64,000 nucleotides of DNA, taken from Adineta ricciae (Eukaryota > Rotifera > Eurotatoria > Adinetida > Adinetidae). Position 1 is the first letter of the stretch. The number at the start of each line of letters is the position of its first letter. The notes under the pieces are model-generated. The model saw only the letters and a program-made list of their open reading frames with translations, ran no database searches and was not told the origin of the DNA. Positions 1 through 10,024 of this stretch are shown here, piece after piece. Both the position numbers and the translations under genes were made by a program. The stretch is from the NCBI GenBank assembly GCA_905250025.1, contig CAJNOJ010000004.1, positions 930,001 through 994,000 of the forward strand, in the 5' to 3' direction.

Positions 1-804
1 CCACGAGCATTTCCTGAACATGAAATGTTTCAAAGTGATAGTTGTGGGTAAAGTCATCCGATGATTTGCCATCAGAGACGAATATCGAAGAGTTGATTTT
101 CTCCTAGACAACAAAGCTTATCTGATGTTCTCACGTCCTATGCTGTTCATGATCCTGAGGTTGGATACTGTCAAGCGCATGCACCAATCGCAAGTATTCT
201 ATTGATGCATCTACCGCCCGAACAGGCATTTTGGGTGTTTGTACAAATCAACGAAGAATATGTGAAAGGATATTTCAGTGATCAATTAATGGCAGTGAAA
301 GTCGATGCATTAGCAACCGGTATACTTGTCGAGCAAATCTCGCCGAAAGGTTATCGGTTACTTGTATGTATTACACGTTCCTTTCGTTTGAGTTCTGAGG
401 ATTCTGCTGTCTACTAGAGTAAACTCAACGTTGACCCGTTATTATACACAATTGATTGGTATATGACACTATTTTCTCGTACTTATGCTGCCCCAAAGTT
501 GTATCGTATATGGGATATGTTCTTTTGTGAAGGTGTCAAAGTCTTATTTCGTATAGCTCTTGTTATCGTACGCGAAACATTAGAAGTTGGCCCATCGAGT
601 ATCGTTCAACGCGCTCATCGTTGCGATAACGACATGGACCTAGCTGCACTTATCAAACAAACCGCAAAGCAAATTCCACTTGATGATTTGATTGAGAAAA
701 TGGCTAAACTTCCAGTGACCGATCTCGATCTTGCTAAAGCATGTAAAAAAGCACGACAACAGCTTGCTGAAGATTTGCAAGCAAGAGCAAATCGAAGAAA
801 ATAG
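1..804 (+). CDS. TBC1D10-like Rab GTPase-activating protein, 3' part
   Basis: The coding exons are 1-47 (cut by the window edge), 108-363 and 418-804; both introns have GT..AG ends and joining them keeps one frame. The protein carries the second half of a TBC domain: the glutamine-finger motif GYCQ at about 165-176, then the family signatures LLMHLPPEQAFW, DPLLYTIDWYMTLFSRT and RIWDMFFCEGVK. TBC domains stimulate GTP hydrolysis by Rab proteins in membrane traffic. The wording of the motifs is closest to the EPI64/Whacked (TBC1D10) group as I recall it. The arginine-finger half lies outside the window. After the domain there is a short charged helical tail ending in ANRRK. Its neighbour downstream is convergent, with 153 bases between stop codons. 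Confidence 0.85.
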
Positions 805-957
805 CGATTAGCTTCCAAGTGCAATATCTTTTGTGATATAAAAGTTTTTCGGTGACATCAAAATTGTTGTAATTCGTACTTTTCAGTATGATTGTTAAAT
901 AATTAATAAAAATAACATATATTTATTTGCGTAAAACATTATCCGTACACATTTCAT

Positions 958-2151
958 TCATTCATTCATCAACAATGTTTCTAGTAATTCCGGAAATTTC
1001 CTTTGTCGTGAAGATCCAAACGACGTTCTTCGCATAGACGTAAGTTTAATCGTTGGCGTTTGTTTGGGTCGTTGATTAAATATCATATATATAAACGGAT
1101 TCAATCCGCTTTGGACTAAGCATATCGTTTGTAAAACACCGTCAAGCCACGATGGAATACGAATGCGCCCATTCGAGTAAACTTCAATCAAAGTTATAAC
1201 TATATACGGTGTCCAGCAGATAACGAATACGATAATTATAGTCATAGCTAACTTCACTGTTTTGATTTTTGCAGGCGATGTGGTAGACGAGGAGATATAT
1301 GTGGTCGTTTGACCACGAGTCTGCTGCATCCAAACTTTAGTCGACGATCCGACAGTGTGAATTATTTTTATATAACATATTGTAATGCAAAAAGCAGGAA
1401 TAATTAAAACATAGCTAGCAAATACTGTAAAGTACACTCGTCGTTGCCATTCAGCTGTGTAACCTGTACTGGCACATTGATATTTTGTTGGATTTTTCGT
1501 CATTGGACTTTGTTTAAAGATGAATAATTGTGGAATGGCCATAATTAATGAACTTAACCAACAAATTATGATGATGCGACGAACACGTCGAAGTGCTATG
1601 CACGAACGAAATGGACAGCAGATAGCTTCATATCTAAACATCGTTTCACAGGAGATTTTCTTCTTGAAAGAAAAAATTTATATTTCATGAACTATCGTCG
1701 TCAATGACATGTGTTTTCGACTTCGGAAAAGCATTGATTATCACAATATTCACTTCTATGTTTACCGAAAACGTTTTTTTCTTCTTCTCGCTTACCGATC
1801 ATAAGTCATGGCGACATTGATAAATGTTGTGGATGCTAATGTTACAACTTGACTATACAATGTTAGTTTACATGCAAGATTGCCTAAAATCCATTCTTGA
1901 TCAAATACTAATAGGAACAATTCTGACGTCATCGTACAGAAACATATTGCTAAATCGCCAAAAGCTAAATTAAGAATGAATAGATGCAATCTTGTCCGAT
2001 GTCGCCGTCGACGACATAGTAGCTCAAATATGATATAACTATTTCCAATTAATGTTACGCATATGATTGCGGATAGAATAAATATTCGAATGATTTTATT
2101 TGTGGACCATTGACGATATGAGAAAACCGAATTCGATGATAAATCCATCAT
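958..2151 (-). CDS. Rhodopsin-class neuropeptide GPCR (vasopressin/CCAP/NPS receptor-like)
   Basis: Two exons on the minus strand, 2151-1796 and 1633-958, join to a protein of about 343 residues with seven hydrophobic segments. The intron splits the DRY motif exactly: exon 1 ends in ...TYD plus two bases of the Arg codon, and exon 2 supplies YEAI, giving DRYEAI. Other class A landmarks are GNSYI in TM1, LAFGDLA in TM2, a TM3 Cys (LACKLTL), FVICWTPY in TM6 and SGLNPFIYMIF in TM7. The TM3 and TM6 wording resembles the vasopressin / crustacean cardioactive peptide / neuropeptide S receptor group, so a peptide ligand and G-protein signalling at the plasma membrane are inferred. The exact ligand cannot be read from the sequence. 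The short tail is Ser/Arg-rich. Confidence 0.85.
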
Positions 2152-3703
2152 GATGAACTAAAAAGAAAGGATCAATTCAGCTTGTCATTCTTTCTAAAGC
2201 ATTTCTATGTTCATTTACACTTCAAACCTATTGTCATCTATGATAACAATCCTCGTCGCAGCTGTAAACACGTATATGACAAGAAGAAAAAGAAGAAACG
2301 AAGTATTTATGAAAAAGAAACATCCCACTGTCAAATTCATCTTGATAATTAACATATATTTTCTCTCTTTCACTGCAAAGACTACTGTTCTTCTCAGCAA
2401 CAGATGTGATAGAAAAATAGAGTTTTTTTTTTCAGAACGATACAAAAATGATTCATTATCGAAAAAGTTGCCTAGTTAATGGTTAGATATTGAGCGAAGA
2501 GGCGTTCTACGTTGACGTTTCATTTCCTAATTAATCGTTTCCTTTCGCATATTCTGAGCAACTAATAATGGAATAGAGAGCGAAAACAATGAAAGTTTTC
2601 AGGTAACATCATGCTTCAAACACACATTTTATTAATCAATTCCGTTGTGAAGCTTAAAATAAGTATCGATCGGGAAGTATTTAAAGTCATAGAATAGATT
2701 GACGTCTCGCGGTTGAAACAGTCTGCGAACATGGCCGAAGTTTCATGGTCTCAACAAAGAAAACTATCGATGTCATTGATAAAACACGGTATCGACTATA
2801 AGTCGATCATTCATTCTGACCAGAAGAAAAGTGTCAGTGGAAATTTTATCATGAAATATTTTCACGTTTTTTGCGTATGATATGGTATGCTTCGTTTTTG
2901 ATTTTCTCTCTGCGTAGAAACATCATAGTTTAGTACATTTCTTCGTTTTATAAATGAAGAAATAAAAAGATACTTTTTTGTTCTGTGTAGAACGTGCGGG
3001 TCTCTGTAGACGTGACCTTCCGGTGAATGGGAAACAACCATTGCATATAATTGGTAGTCTATCTATCTTTTTGAGAAATTCGAAATGATTACATTTAATT
3101 TATACCGAAAAATCGATGTGTTTTTTGTAATCTTATAGAAGAATTTCAAGAATTGTTGCGATTATAGTGTGACAATTAAGAACAACTTATTGCAGACATG
3201 TTGCGTAGAAAGTTGCATGCAATCGAAAGCTTATTAATAATGTTTTTACATTGAATACAACTCGTGATATGAGTCATTGAGCACACATACTGATAAATAA
3301 ATGATATAAAAACTGGTTGCATCTTCTTTTCCATGTTTAAATCTTAATGTGAAGATAAAGTGTCACTCGGTCTCAACACATGGGAAAGTTTATATATCAT
3401 GGTTTGGATTGTCTTAGTTCAAGTACTTCTCACCGAATAGAATTCGCTCATTCTTAAAACTTCTCTTCTCCTGAACTTATCCTCATCAGTTCAGTAATGT
3501 CTCAACTAGCGACATCTAGCTGTGGAGAAGGATGGAAAAAAATGTTTGATTTGTCGGCAGCTCGGTGCAATCAATAATGGGACGTTACTTTTGCACTATT
3601 GACAAGTATGACTTAGCAAAATTTTGTACCGATGACAAATGTAAATGTCTCCTTTTCGTTCTTTTTGATTTAACAGGAAAACAAGAATCAATAACGCTTC
3701 ATC
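2152..3703. other. Intergenic region
   Basis: No convincing coding exon is seen in these 1.5 kb between the divergent GPCR and KEAP1-like genes. The only structured element noted is a splice-acceptor-like TTTAACAG ending at 3676, 27 bases before the KEAP1-like start codon, which could close a 5'UTR intron or accept a spliced leader. Confidence 0.5.
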
Positions 3704-5775
3704 ATGCTTAATGGGCATTCACAAGATGGAGTTACCCAGTCAGACGACTTGGATCACATGTTTTCACTGAGTGACCTAAACGAATTCGACATGGGAAAAT
3801 ACGTTATGAAGATCTTACCTGGATCGGACCGTTTTTATCAATATAAAACCGATCGAGCCTCTCGAATGTTAAGTATTATGAATAGTCATCGACAAGAGGG
3901 ACGATTTTGTGATGTAGTCCTATGTGTCAAAGGTGAACGTTATCCAGTGCACAAACTTGTTTTAGCATCTGCATCGGCATACTTTGCGTCATTATTTAGT
4001 CATCAAAATATGTCTCAAGCGAATGCTTTAGAAGAGGTGGATTTAACGAAAACGGTTCCTTGTCCGATAGCATTAAAGATCATATTAGACTTTATATATA
4101 CATCAGAAGTACAACTTAATGATAAAATTGTAAGAATGGATGTTTTATTTTCTGATTGAAATAATTTATTGTACTGTTTCGAATAGGTTATGCCTGTTTT
4201 AACCATTTCAATTCCAATTTTACTTGATGATCTGATCGAACTATGCGTAGCTTATCTTCGCGATCAATTGCATCCATCGAATTGTATCGGATTATTTCTC
4301 TATGGTAAACAATACCAATGCGATTCGTTACGTCAAGCGGCTGAAGATTACATCCATAGTCACTTCGAAGAAGTCGTACGACATGAAGAATTTCTTTCTT
4401 TGAATATCCATGACTTGTGTTCAATATTCAAAAATGATAAAGTGAAAGTTCCTTGTGAATCAATTGTTTACACTGTAAATATCCATTTGTTTCCATCAGA
4501 TTAAGTTTAGTTTGACTTTTCACAGGCTGCAATGCAATGGTATCGACACGATCCAGTCAACCGACGTGCACAATTGAAGCAAGTTTTTCCGTGCATTCGG
4601 TTTCAGCTTCTAGATCCATGCGTTATTCGTCGGTTGATGAGTTGCGATGATTTCGCACCGCCAGACATGCAAGGATGTCGAGATTATCTATCAAATATAC
4701 ATGAGAAATTAACATCACATCGCTATTGTCGTTTACCACCACATCGAGAACCGATCAAACCACTTGTTATTTGTAATATTTTCCAAGAAGTATCGATTCT
4801 AAATTGCTGTTTGTTTGTCTGTCTGTCTAGATTGTGGTGGAGGTTATTATAATAAATCAATCAATACGATGGAATGTTACTTCTTAGAAACTAAACAATG
4901 GAAACGATGCGCCGATATGCAAATGCCACGAAGTGGAGTGGGCGTTGTTTCTCTTTGTATGAGAGTATATGTCATCGGTGGACGACACAATACCAAGTAA
5001 TCAAATGTGACTGTAGCTTTCGGCATGTATTTCTATTTGATTGTTTAGAAACGAAAACAAAGATTGTCAGGATGTGGAACGATATGATCCTTTTATGAAC
5101 GAATGGTCTTCAATGGCGCCCATGCTTTATGCTCGAAATCGTCTTGGTGTTGGTGCAATCGATAAAAGTATATATGCTGTTGGTGGCTCCAGTGGACAGC
5201 ACATACATCGTTCTGTCGAGCGTTTCACTGTTGGATCCGACAATGAAACATGGGTTGAAGTTGCTTCACTGAATGTCGGACGTATTGGTTTAGCTGTATG
5301 TACACTTAATCGACTTTTATATGCAATTGGCGGTTTCGATGGCCATCGACGTTTAGCAGATGTCGAATCTTACAACCCCGATGAGGACGTGTGGAAACGT
5401 GAACAACCACTTCTATGTGGTCGATCAGGTGCAGCTGCTGCCGCACTTGCGGAGTGTATATATGTTGTTGGAGGTTATGCATCTGATGTAGCAGATGGAA
5501 CAATGCAGCTTGACGCTGTCGAGAGATACGATACCGTCACTCAGCAATGGTCATATGTTCGACCGTTGAATTGTCGTCGGTCGGCACTTAGCTGTGTCAT
5601 GTTAAACAAACGTCTTTTCGCTCTAGGCGGATATGACGGTAAAAATTTCTCTTCGGTTGTGGAAGTTTACGATCCTGAAAAAGACGAATGGACTTTTGGA
5701 ACGCCATTAACGCGTGAACGAAGTGGCCATGGTAGTGCACTTACAGTCGAACCAACATTAAATAATGATGAATAA
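3704..5775 (+). CDS. KEAP1: KEAP1-like BTB-BACK-Kelch Cullin-3 adaptor
   Basis: Five exons (3704-4129, 4187-4474, 4526-4772, 4831-4996, 5049-5775) give about 617 residues, close to the usual KEAP1 length. The order is BTB (residues about 60-170, FCDVVLCVKGE..VHKLVLASAS), BACK, then six Kelch blades. KEAP1 binds Cullin-3 and presents NRF2 for ubiquitination in the cytoplasm. Blade wording follows KEAP1 rather than other KLHL proteins: YCGGGYYNKS, PRSGVGV, GGRHNT, ARNRLGVGAI, IYAVGGSSG, LNRLLYAIGGFDG, RRSALS. From a recalled alignment, the NRF2-pocket residues equivalent to Tyr334, Ser363, Arg380, Asn382, Arg415, Arg483, Ser555 and Ser602 are kept. The stress-sensor Cys151 position reads NDKIV (Ile) and the Cys273 position is not Cys, while Cys288 appears kept (LMSCDD). 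Confidence 0.85.
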
Positions 5776-5967
5776 TATTTCAGCGAACAAAAGCGTAGTT
5801 CATATTTTTTTATTACAGTTTGTAAATGAATAAAAAAGACGAACAAACGTATCGAATTTCTAGTTGACATATATCAATGAGCTAATCATGTATTTCATTA
5901 TGTTAAACGATGATTCATGACGTTTCTTGTAACCATGTAATCTAAGTTATATGATCGACTGACTCGA

Positions 5968-6907
5968 ATGTCGTCAACATGCAATCGTGTAATTATCACT
6001 TTTTGATTCATTTCAATTCTTCATTTTGCTGTTCTATAGCACCGGTCCGTTTGCCACGTTCAGATTCGTTCTCAGCAACTACACATTCGGATGAAGTTGC
6101 TTCACACGTATTCAAATCTGATACTTTTCTACGTGTGGCAATGACTCTTCTGCCCATCACTGCTGCCATTGTCTATCAAATGGACGCCCTATGGCAATTG
6201 CAAGTACGAAATTTGTACGCCGGTTTAGCGAGTACAATCTTTCATATCTTCTATTTTCTTCAATTCTACATTCATCTTGAATGTCACTCGAAAACAGTCA
6301 CTCACATGTATACTTACATCTATCATCTGATAATCTGGCTGTTTAAAGTAACACTTTTTATCATATATTGCTCATCTATATTTTCCTTTAGACTGGAGGT
6401 AATGTTATCTATTTTATTTACCATCATCGTGAACAGAATACTTTTTATCAATGTGTATTTGCTTTTCGAGCATTACAGGATACTTTATTCATATCGTCTA
6501 TATGTATTTATAAAATTCGTTCGTACGAACCAATGATTTGTGTTCAACATAAAGCTTTATTCAGCGTAATATCTCGTCTCGAGGTTATTCTAGCAATTCT
6601 TGTTCCGATATTTGCACAAGAAGATCTTGTCAAGAGAACCGTGGCAAATATTAGTTTATTCATTCTATACGATTTCTTTTCGGTTTATTATCATTTATTT
6701 ACACTTCGTTTAAAATGGGCACTCTGGCTATTTGTCGTCTTTATTACGATCAGTGTGGTGAACGAATGGCTATATTTTGTTAATCATCAATGGCGCATTT
6801 GTGATCAAATTAGTATGGGATTAGAATTTCTTGCTGAATGTTCCTGTTGTCTAGTTATCGTCTGGCAATTTAAGTCAAAACTGAATCCAACGACAACAGA
6901 AGCGTAA
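5968..6907 (+). CDS. Multi-pass membrane protein, possibly FRAG1/DRAM/PGAP2 superfamily
   Basis: The most consistent model has exons 5968-5986, 6040-6398 and 6479-6907; junctions are in phase, but the first exon is short and uses a weak GTGTAA donor. The product has five to six hydrophobic helices and a short cytosolic tail ending in TTTEA. The C-terminal half (VILAILVPIFAQED, then two helices, then YFVNHQW..C and a final helix with LEFLAE) recalls the FRAG1/PGAP2 pattern, in which PGAP2 remodels GPI-anchor lipids in the Golgi. The N-terminal half shows no clear match. An alternative model removes 6348-6478 as one intron. Family assignment is tentative; a membrane protein of some kind is well supported by hydrophobicity and frame. 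Confidence 0.5.
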
Positions 6908-6978
6908 CAATAAATATATTGTCGGATGCTCGGGCTGATTTTATTAATTTCTTTCAATAATTCGATGACATTCTAGAA

Positions 6979-8940
6979 TTAGTTGCTCACACAAAATGTC
7001 AATTGATTGTCGGGAGTTTTCGTATAGTTTCGACATCCACCCTCATGCAATGCAGGTGCCATCAAAAACGGTCCTGGTTTATTACATTGATGTAAACCAA
7101 AACCATAATTTGCAACTTTCTCGGACGTTAAGATACAACAGACGCTAGAAATTCTTCTCTTATAGCTGAGACCAATAAACAATTCGGCGACACGTGATAG
7201 AAGTGTTTCTGAGCCAAGACTATAACCATGGTTACATGTACCATTGGTACCATCCAAATAATGACAACGATTTTCATAGAAAAGCTCATTCGATGAACAT
7301 TGATTGACACTTGTAGGCACTGATGTAGTGGTGGTTGTGGTTGTTGTTGATAAAGTCGTGTTTGTATTTATATCACTGAATAATAAAATCATTCACAGAG
7401 ATAGATTCTCTTGTTCTCAAAATAATACTTACACACATAAGTTATTCATCACAAAAACAGATGCTTCTTTACTCTCAGTTCGATATGCATAAAGTGTAAT
7501 TGCATTTATATTGAACCAATTTAGTTCAACTTTAGTAGAAGCAAATCTTCCTATTTTAAACGACGCTTCTTTGTAATAAGCAGAATCACGTTGTGAAACC
7601 ATTGATAACGTGACATCATCATCCCATACAGTCGCGACAGTGAATGATTCGATATTAAATAAGTTTGATGAAGCCGATCGAATAGTCATTGAACTGCCAT
7701 TCATATTAGATAGTGCCCATGTGTTCGAGGTACCATTGAAAATGGACGTAGTATGAGCAGAATGTAAACTGTTTGGTGTGGTGACTGTGAAAGCATTCAT
7801 CCAATTCAATCCGTAGTACCCATCGGGAACTTGACTATAGCTAGATCTATTTTCAAATGTAAGCAAATTTGAATTCATACAAACTAAACATAAGGAAAGG
7901 ACTGCATATATTTGTGTGGGTTAACATAAAACTTACTTGGTTGTGGAACTGTCGTCGTCATCATCGCTGTTGTTGTTGTTGTAGTCGTAGTGGTTGAAAT
8001 GATAGTCGCTGTATTGTTTACTATCGATGATAATAAGGTATATAAATAATGAATTATTAAAGTATTCGTCGGAGTTATATGAGCGAAGATGTTTTTCTTT
8101 TGAAAAATTAATTTCAAATATCCGAATTCGCTTACTTGTTAATGATGGACAGATACGTTGATCAATCATAGAGACTGGATAGCAAAGCGGGAGACTTTGA
8201 CAACGTGGATGTTGGACACAAACAGTATCAGGTTGATGGCATGCATTATCGAGAGAACTGCATGCTGTTAGTTGCGCGCAGTTCGTCCAGAGAAATCCGC
8301 AAATGCCTGTATCAATAACATTTACCATATGAAAACAGCCACAGGCACTGTTTGCAGAACATCGACCGTATTGAGCAACATCTTGACATATTTGTGAATT
8401 GACTTGAACTGTGAACAGATAAATACCTGTAGAGAATGGAGCGAAAGTGTAATAAATATACAACCTGTGTAACTAAAATAGAAATTGAATGACGATGAAT
8501 TTAGAACTAGTTATTAGAATCTACCTGAGAAGGAGGAGAATAAAGTAGGCAGCGATATTTCGAAGCATGTTTAGGTTTCAACTGTAATGGCAATTATAAA
8601 AGTATGATTGCTTATATGACCCAGATAGATTGAATTTGAAACTAGATCTTTCTCGAAGGCAAAAATTGGCGATGTCATACTATGTTAAATGGAAATTTGA
8701 TATTCATCTTATTGTTTTCAAAAATATCCTTACATTCGTATGTTGAAAACTAATCTGGGTAAAATCAGAAGAGATCGATTGCTTGTTGTTTTGATTAGAG
8801 AAACGAAGTTCATTGTCATTGTAAATTTCAACTTTTCCGATATTGATGATGTAAACACATAAATGAGAGATTTTGTATGGAAAACGTGAATTTGCGACAC
8901 CTGCCGGATTTGACAAGCAAAGAATAGTAATGATAACCAA
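6979..8940 (-). CDS. Secreted mosaic protein: Cys-rich module, Thr linkers, beta-sandwich and Cys-rich C-terminal domain
   Basis: Minus-strand exons 8940-8734 (5' end open), 8581-8525, 8472-8136, 8020-7937, 7883-7433 and 7375-6979 join in one frame. The order is a hydrophobic leader-like start (ALVIITILCLS), a beta-rich region, a Cys-rich module (YGRCSANSACGCFH ... GICGFLWTNC ... CVQHPRCQSLPLCYP), a Thr-rich mucin-like linker, a domain opening VPDGYYGLNW and closing FVMNNL, a second Thr linker, and a Cys-rich C-terminal domain (RCHYLDGTNGTC ... VCCIL ... CNKPGPF ... LTFCVSN). The VPDGYYGLNW/FVMNNL pair resembles a beta-sandwich domain known from fungal and PEP-CTERM bacterial exported proteins. 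Function is unknown; an extracellular or surface role is inferred. No in-frame ATG lies before 8940, so the true first exon may be upstream or overlap the next gene. Confidence 0.7.
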
Positions 8941-9002
8941 TGCAATTCGGATCGAGAGAAAGAAAAAATCAGATCAGTTATAATTCAAATCTTTATTTGA
9001 AA

Positions 9003-10011
9003 ATGTCGCGTCTTTGTCTTTTAAATCACGACAAACAAATCGACATAAACATTGATGAGAATATCAGTCTTACCGACGTATTCATCGCCGCAACGTATCG
9101 CCAATTGGTATTGGCCACAAAATGTTTCATAACTATCTACGATCTTTCATCAGTTCTTCACGGCGAGCAACTAACTACTTCTTACGAAAAAATCAACATT
9201 CCGAGCCCTATTCTTGCACTAACCTCGACAATCGATCGAATTATTTATGTTTACCGTTCTGTAGATAATTCTAATGAATTGAAAATCTGTTCTATACATT
9301 CACAGTTTCAAGAGCAATCTCTCACAATCGGATCTTTCGATTCAAACGATAACATCCATCTATGTTCACTGGATGACGGAACAATCTATCTCGCTTACGA
9401 TTCCAAGATCGTTTCGCTATCAACAAATGATCAATGGCTATTTGACTCAAAAATCGTTAAACTATGCAGTGGAAAAGAGCATGCATTGATTTTGTTGTCC
9501 GATGGGCGAGTATTTAGTTGGGGCAACGGTCTTCATGGCGCACTTGGCCATGGCGATCTAGAACCATGTTCTCAGCCAGCACACATCGAAGCACTATCTG
9601 ATCATACTGTCACTGACATAGCTGCGGGTGGATGGCATTCATTAGGTAGATTTGTGTGAAATTCGATGACAAAAATCAGTTTTGACTCTTTATCTAGCTC
9701 TCTGTTCAGATGGATCAGTTATGTCGTGGGGTTGGAACAACGATGGCGCACTTGGTTTGCAATCCGTAGATGATGGTGATACAGCGGGGGTTTTTTGTGA
9801 TCCAGTTCTAGTAACATGTATACCATTGGATGTAGACTGTGCGAAAATATCGGCCGGTGCAAGGCATAGCGCATTTCTAGGATCGAATAATCATCTATGG
9901 TTGTATGGTTCGAATAAACATGGTCAACTAGGAGATAAATCGTTAACTTTAGTTGAAAAGAATACTTCTATCCATTGCTTATCTTGGTTTACCTTTTTGA
10001 TTTTTTCATAA
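9003..10011 (+). CDS. RCCD1: RCC1-repeat protein, RCCD1-like
   Basis: Exons 9003-9645 and 9698-10011 encode about 318 residues. The C-terminal half has RCC1 propeller repeats: SDGRVFSWGNGLHGALGHG, AAGGWHSL, SDGSVMSWGWNNDGALGL, SAGARHSAFL and LYGSNKHGQLG. The pairing of LGHGDLEP with AAGGWHS and a WGWN blade is typical of RCCD1, which in mammals partners the histone demethylase KDM8 in chromatin and segregation. The N-terminal half is divergent beta-rich sequence. The protein stops about 25 residues after GQLGD, so the last blade closing strand found in human RCCD1 (GPWNTYVY) is absent or lost. The stop is 13 bases before the PMS2 start codon on the same strand. Confidence 0.75.
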
Positions 10012-10024
10012 GATCTCTTTCTAG
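10012..10024 (+). promoter_or_regulatory. Candidate spliced-leader trans-splice acceptor between RCCD1-like and PMS2
   Basis: The whole intercistronic gap is 13 bases and ends TCTTTCTAG immediately before the PMS2 ATG. The preceding 40 bases are T-rich. No in-frame cis donor that would join the RCCD1-like exon to this acceptor was found: the nearest GTTTAC donor would create a stop. Bdelloid rotifers are known to add a spliced leader to many mRNAs, so this is the natural place for one. Confidence 0.55.

Noticed and set aside
6392-6398. A 7-base exon in the FRAG1-like gene
   Set aside because: It would break the frame between the flanking exons; a single 80-base intron at 6399-6478 keeps it.
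8525-8568. An ATG-started leader MLRNIAAYFILLLL as the first exon of the secreted mosaic gene
   Set aside because: It does not join the next exon in phase without an 8-base exon and a 38-base intron, whereas the alternative frame of 8581-8525 is phase 0 on both sides and links to an upstream exon.
10012-10024. RCCD1-PMS2 as one fusion protein
   Set aside because: The only nearby donor (GTTTAC before the acceptor) would leave a 38-base intron and create a stop at the junction; PMS2 also has a normal N-terminus at its own ATG.
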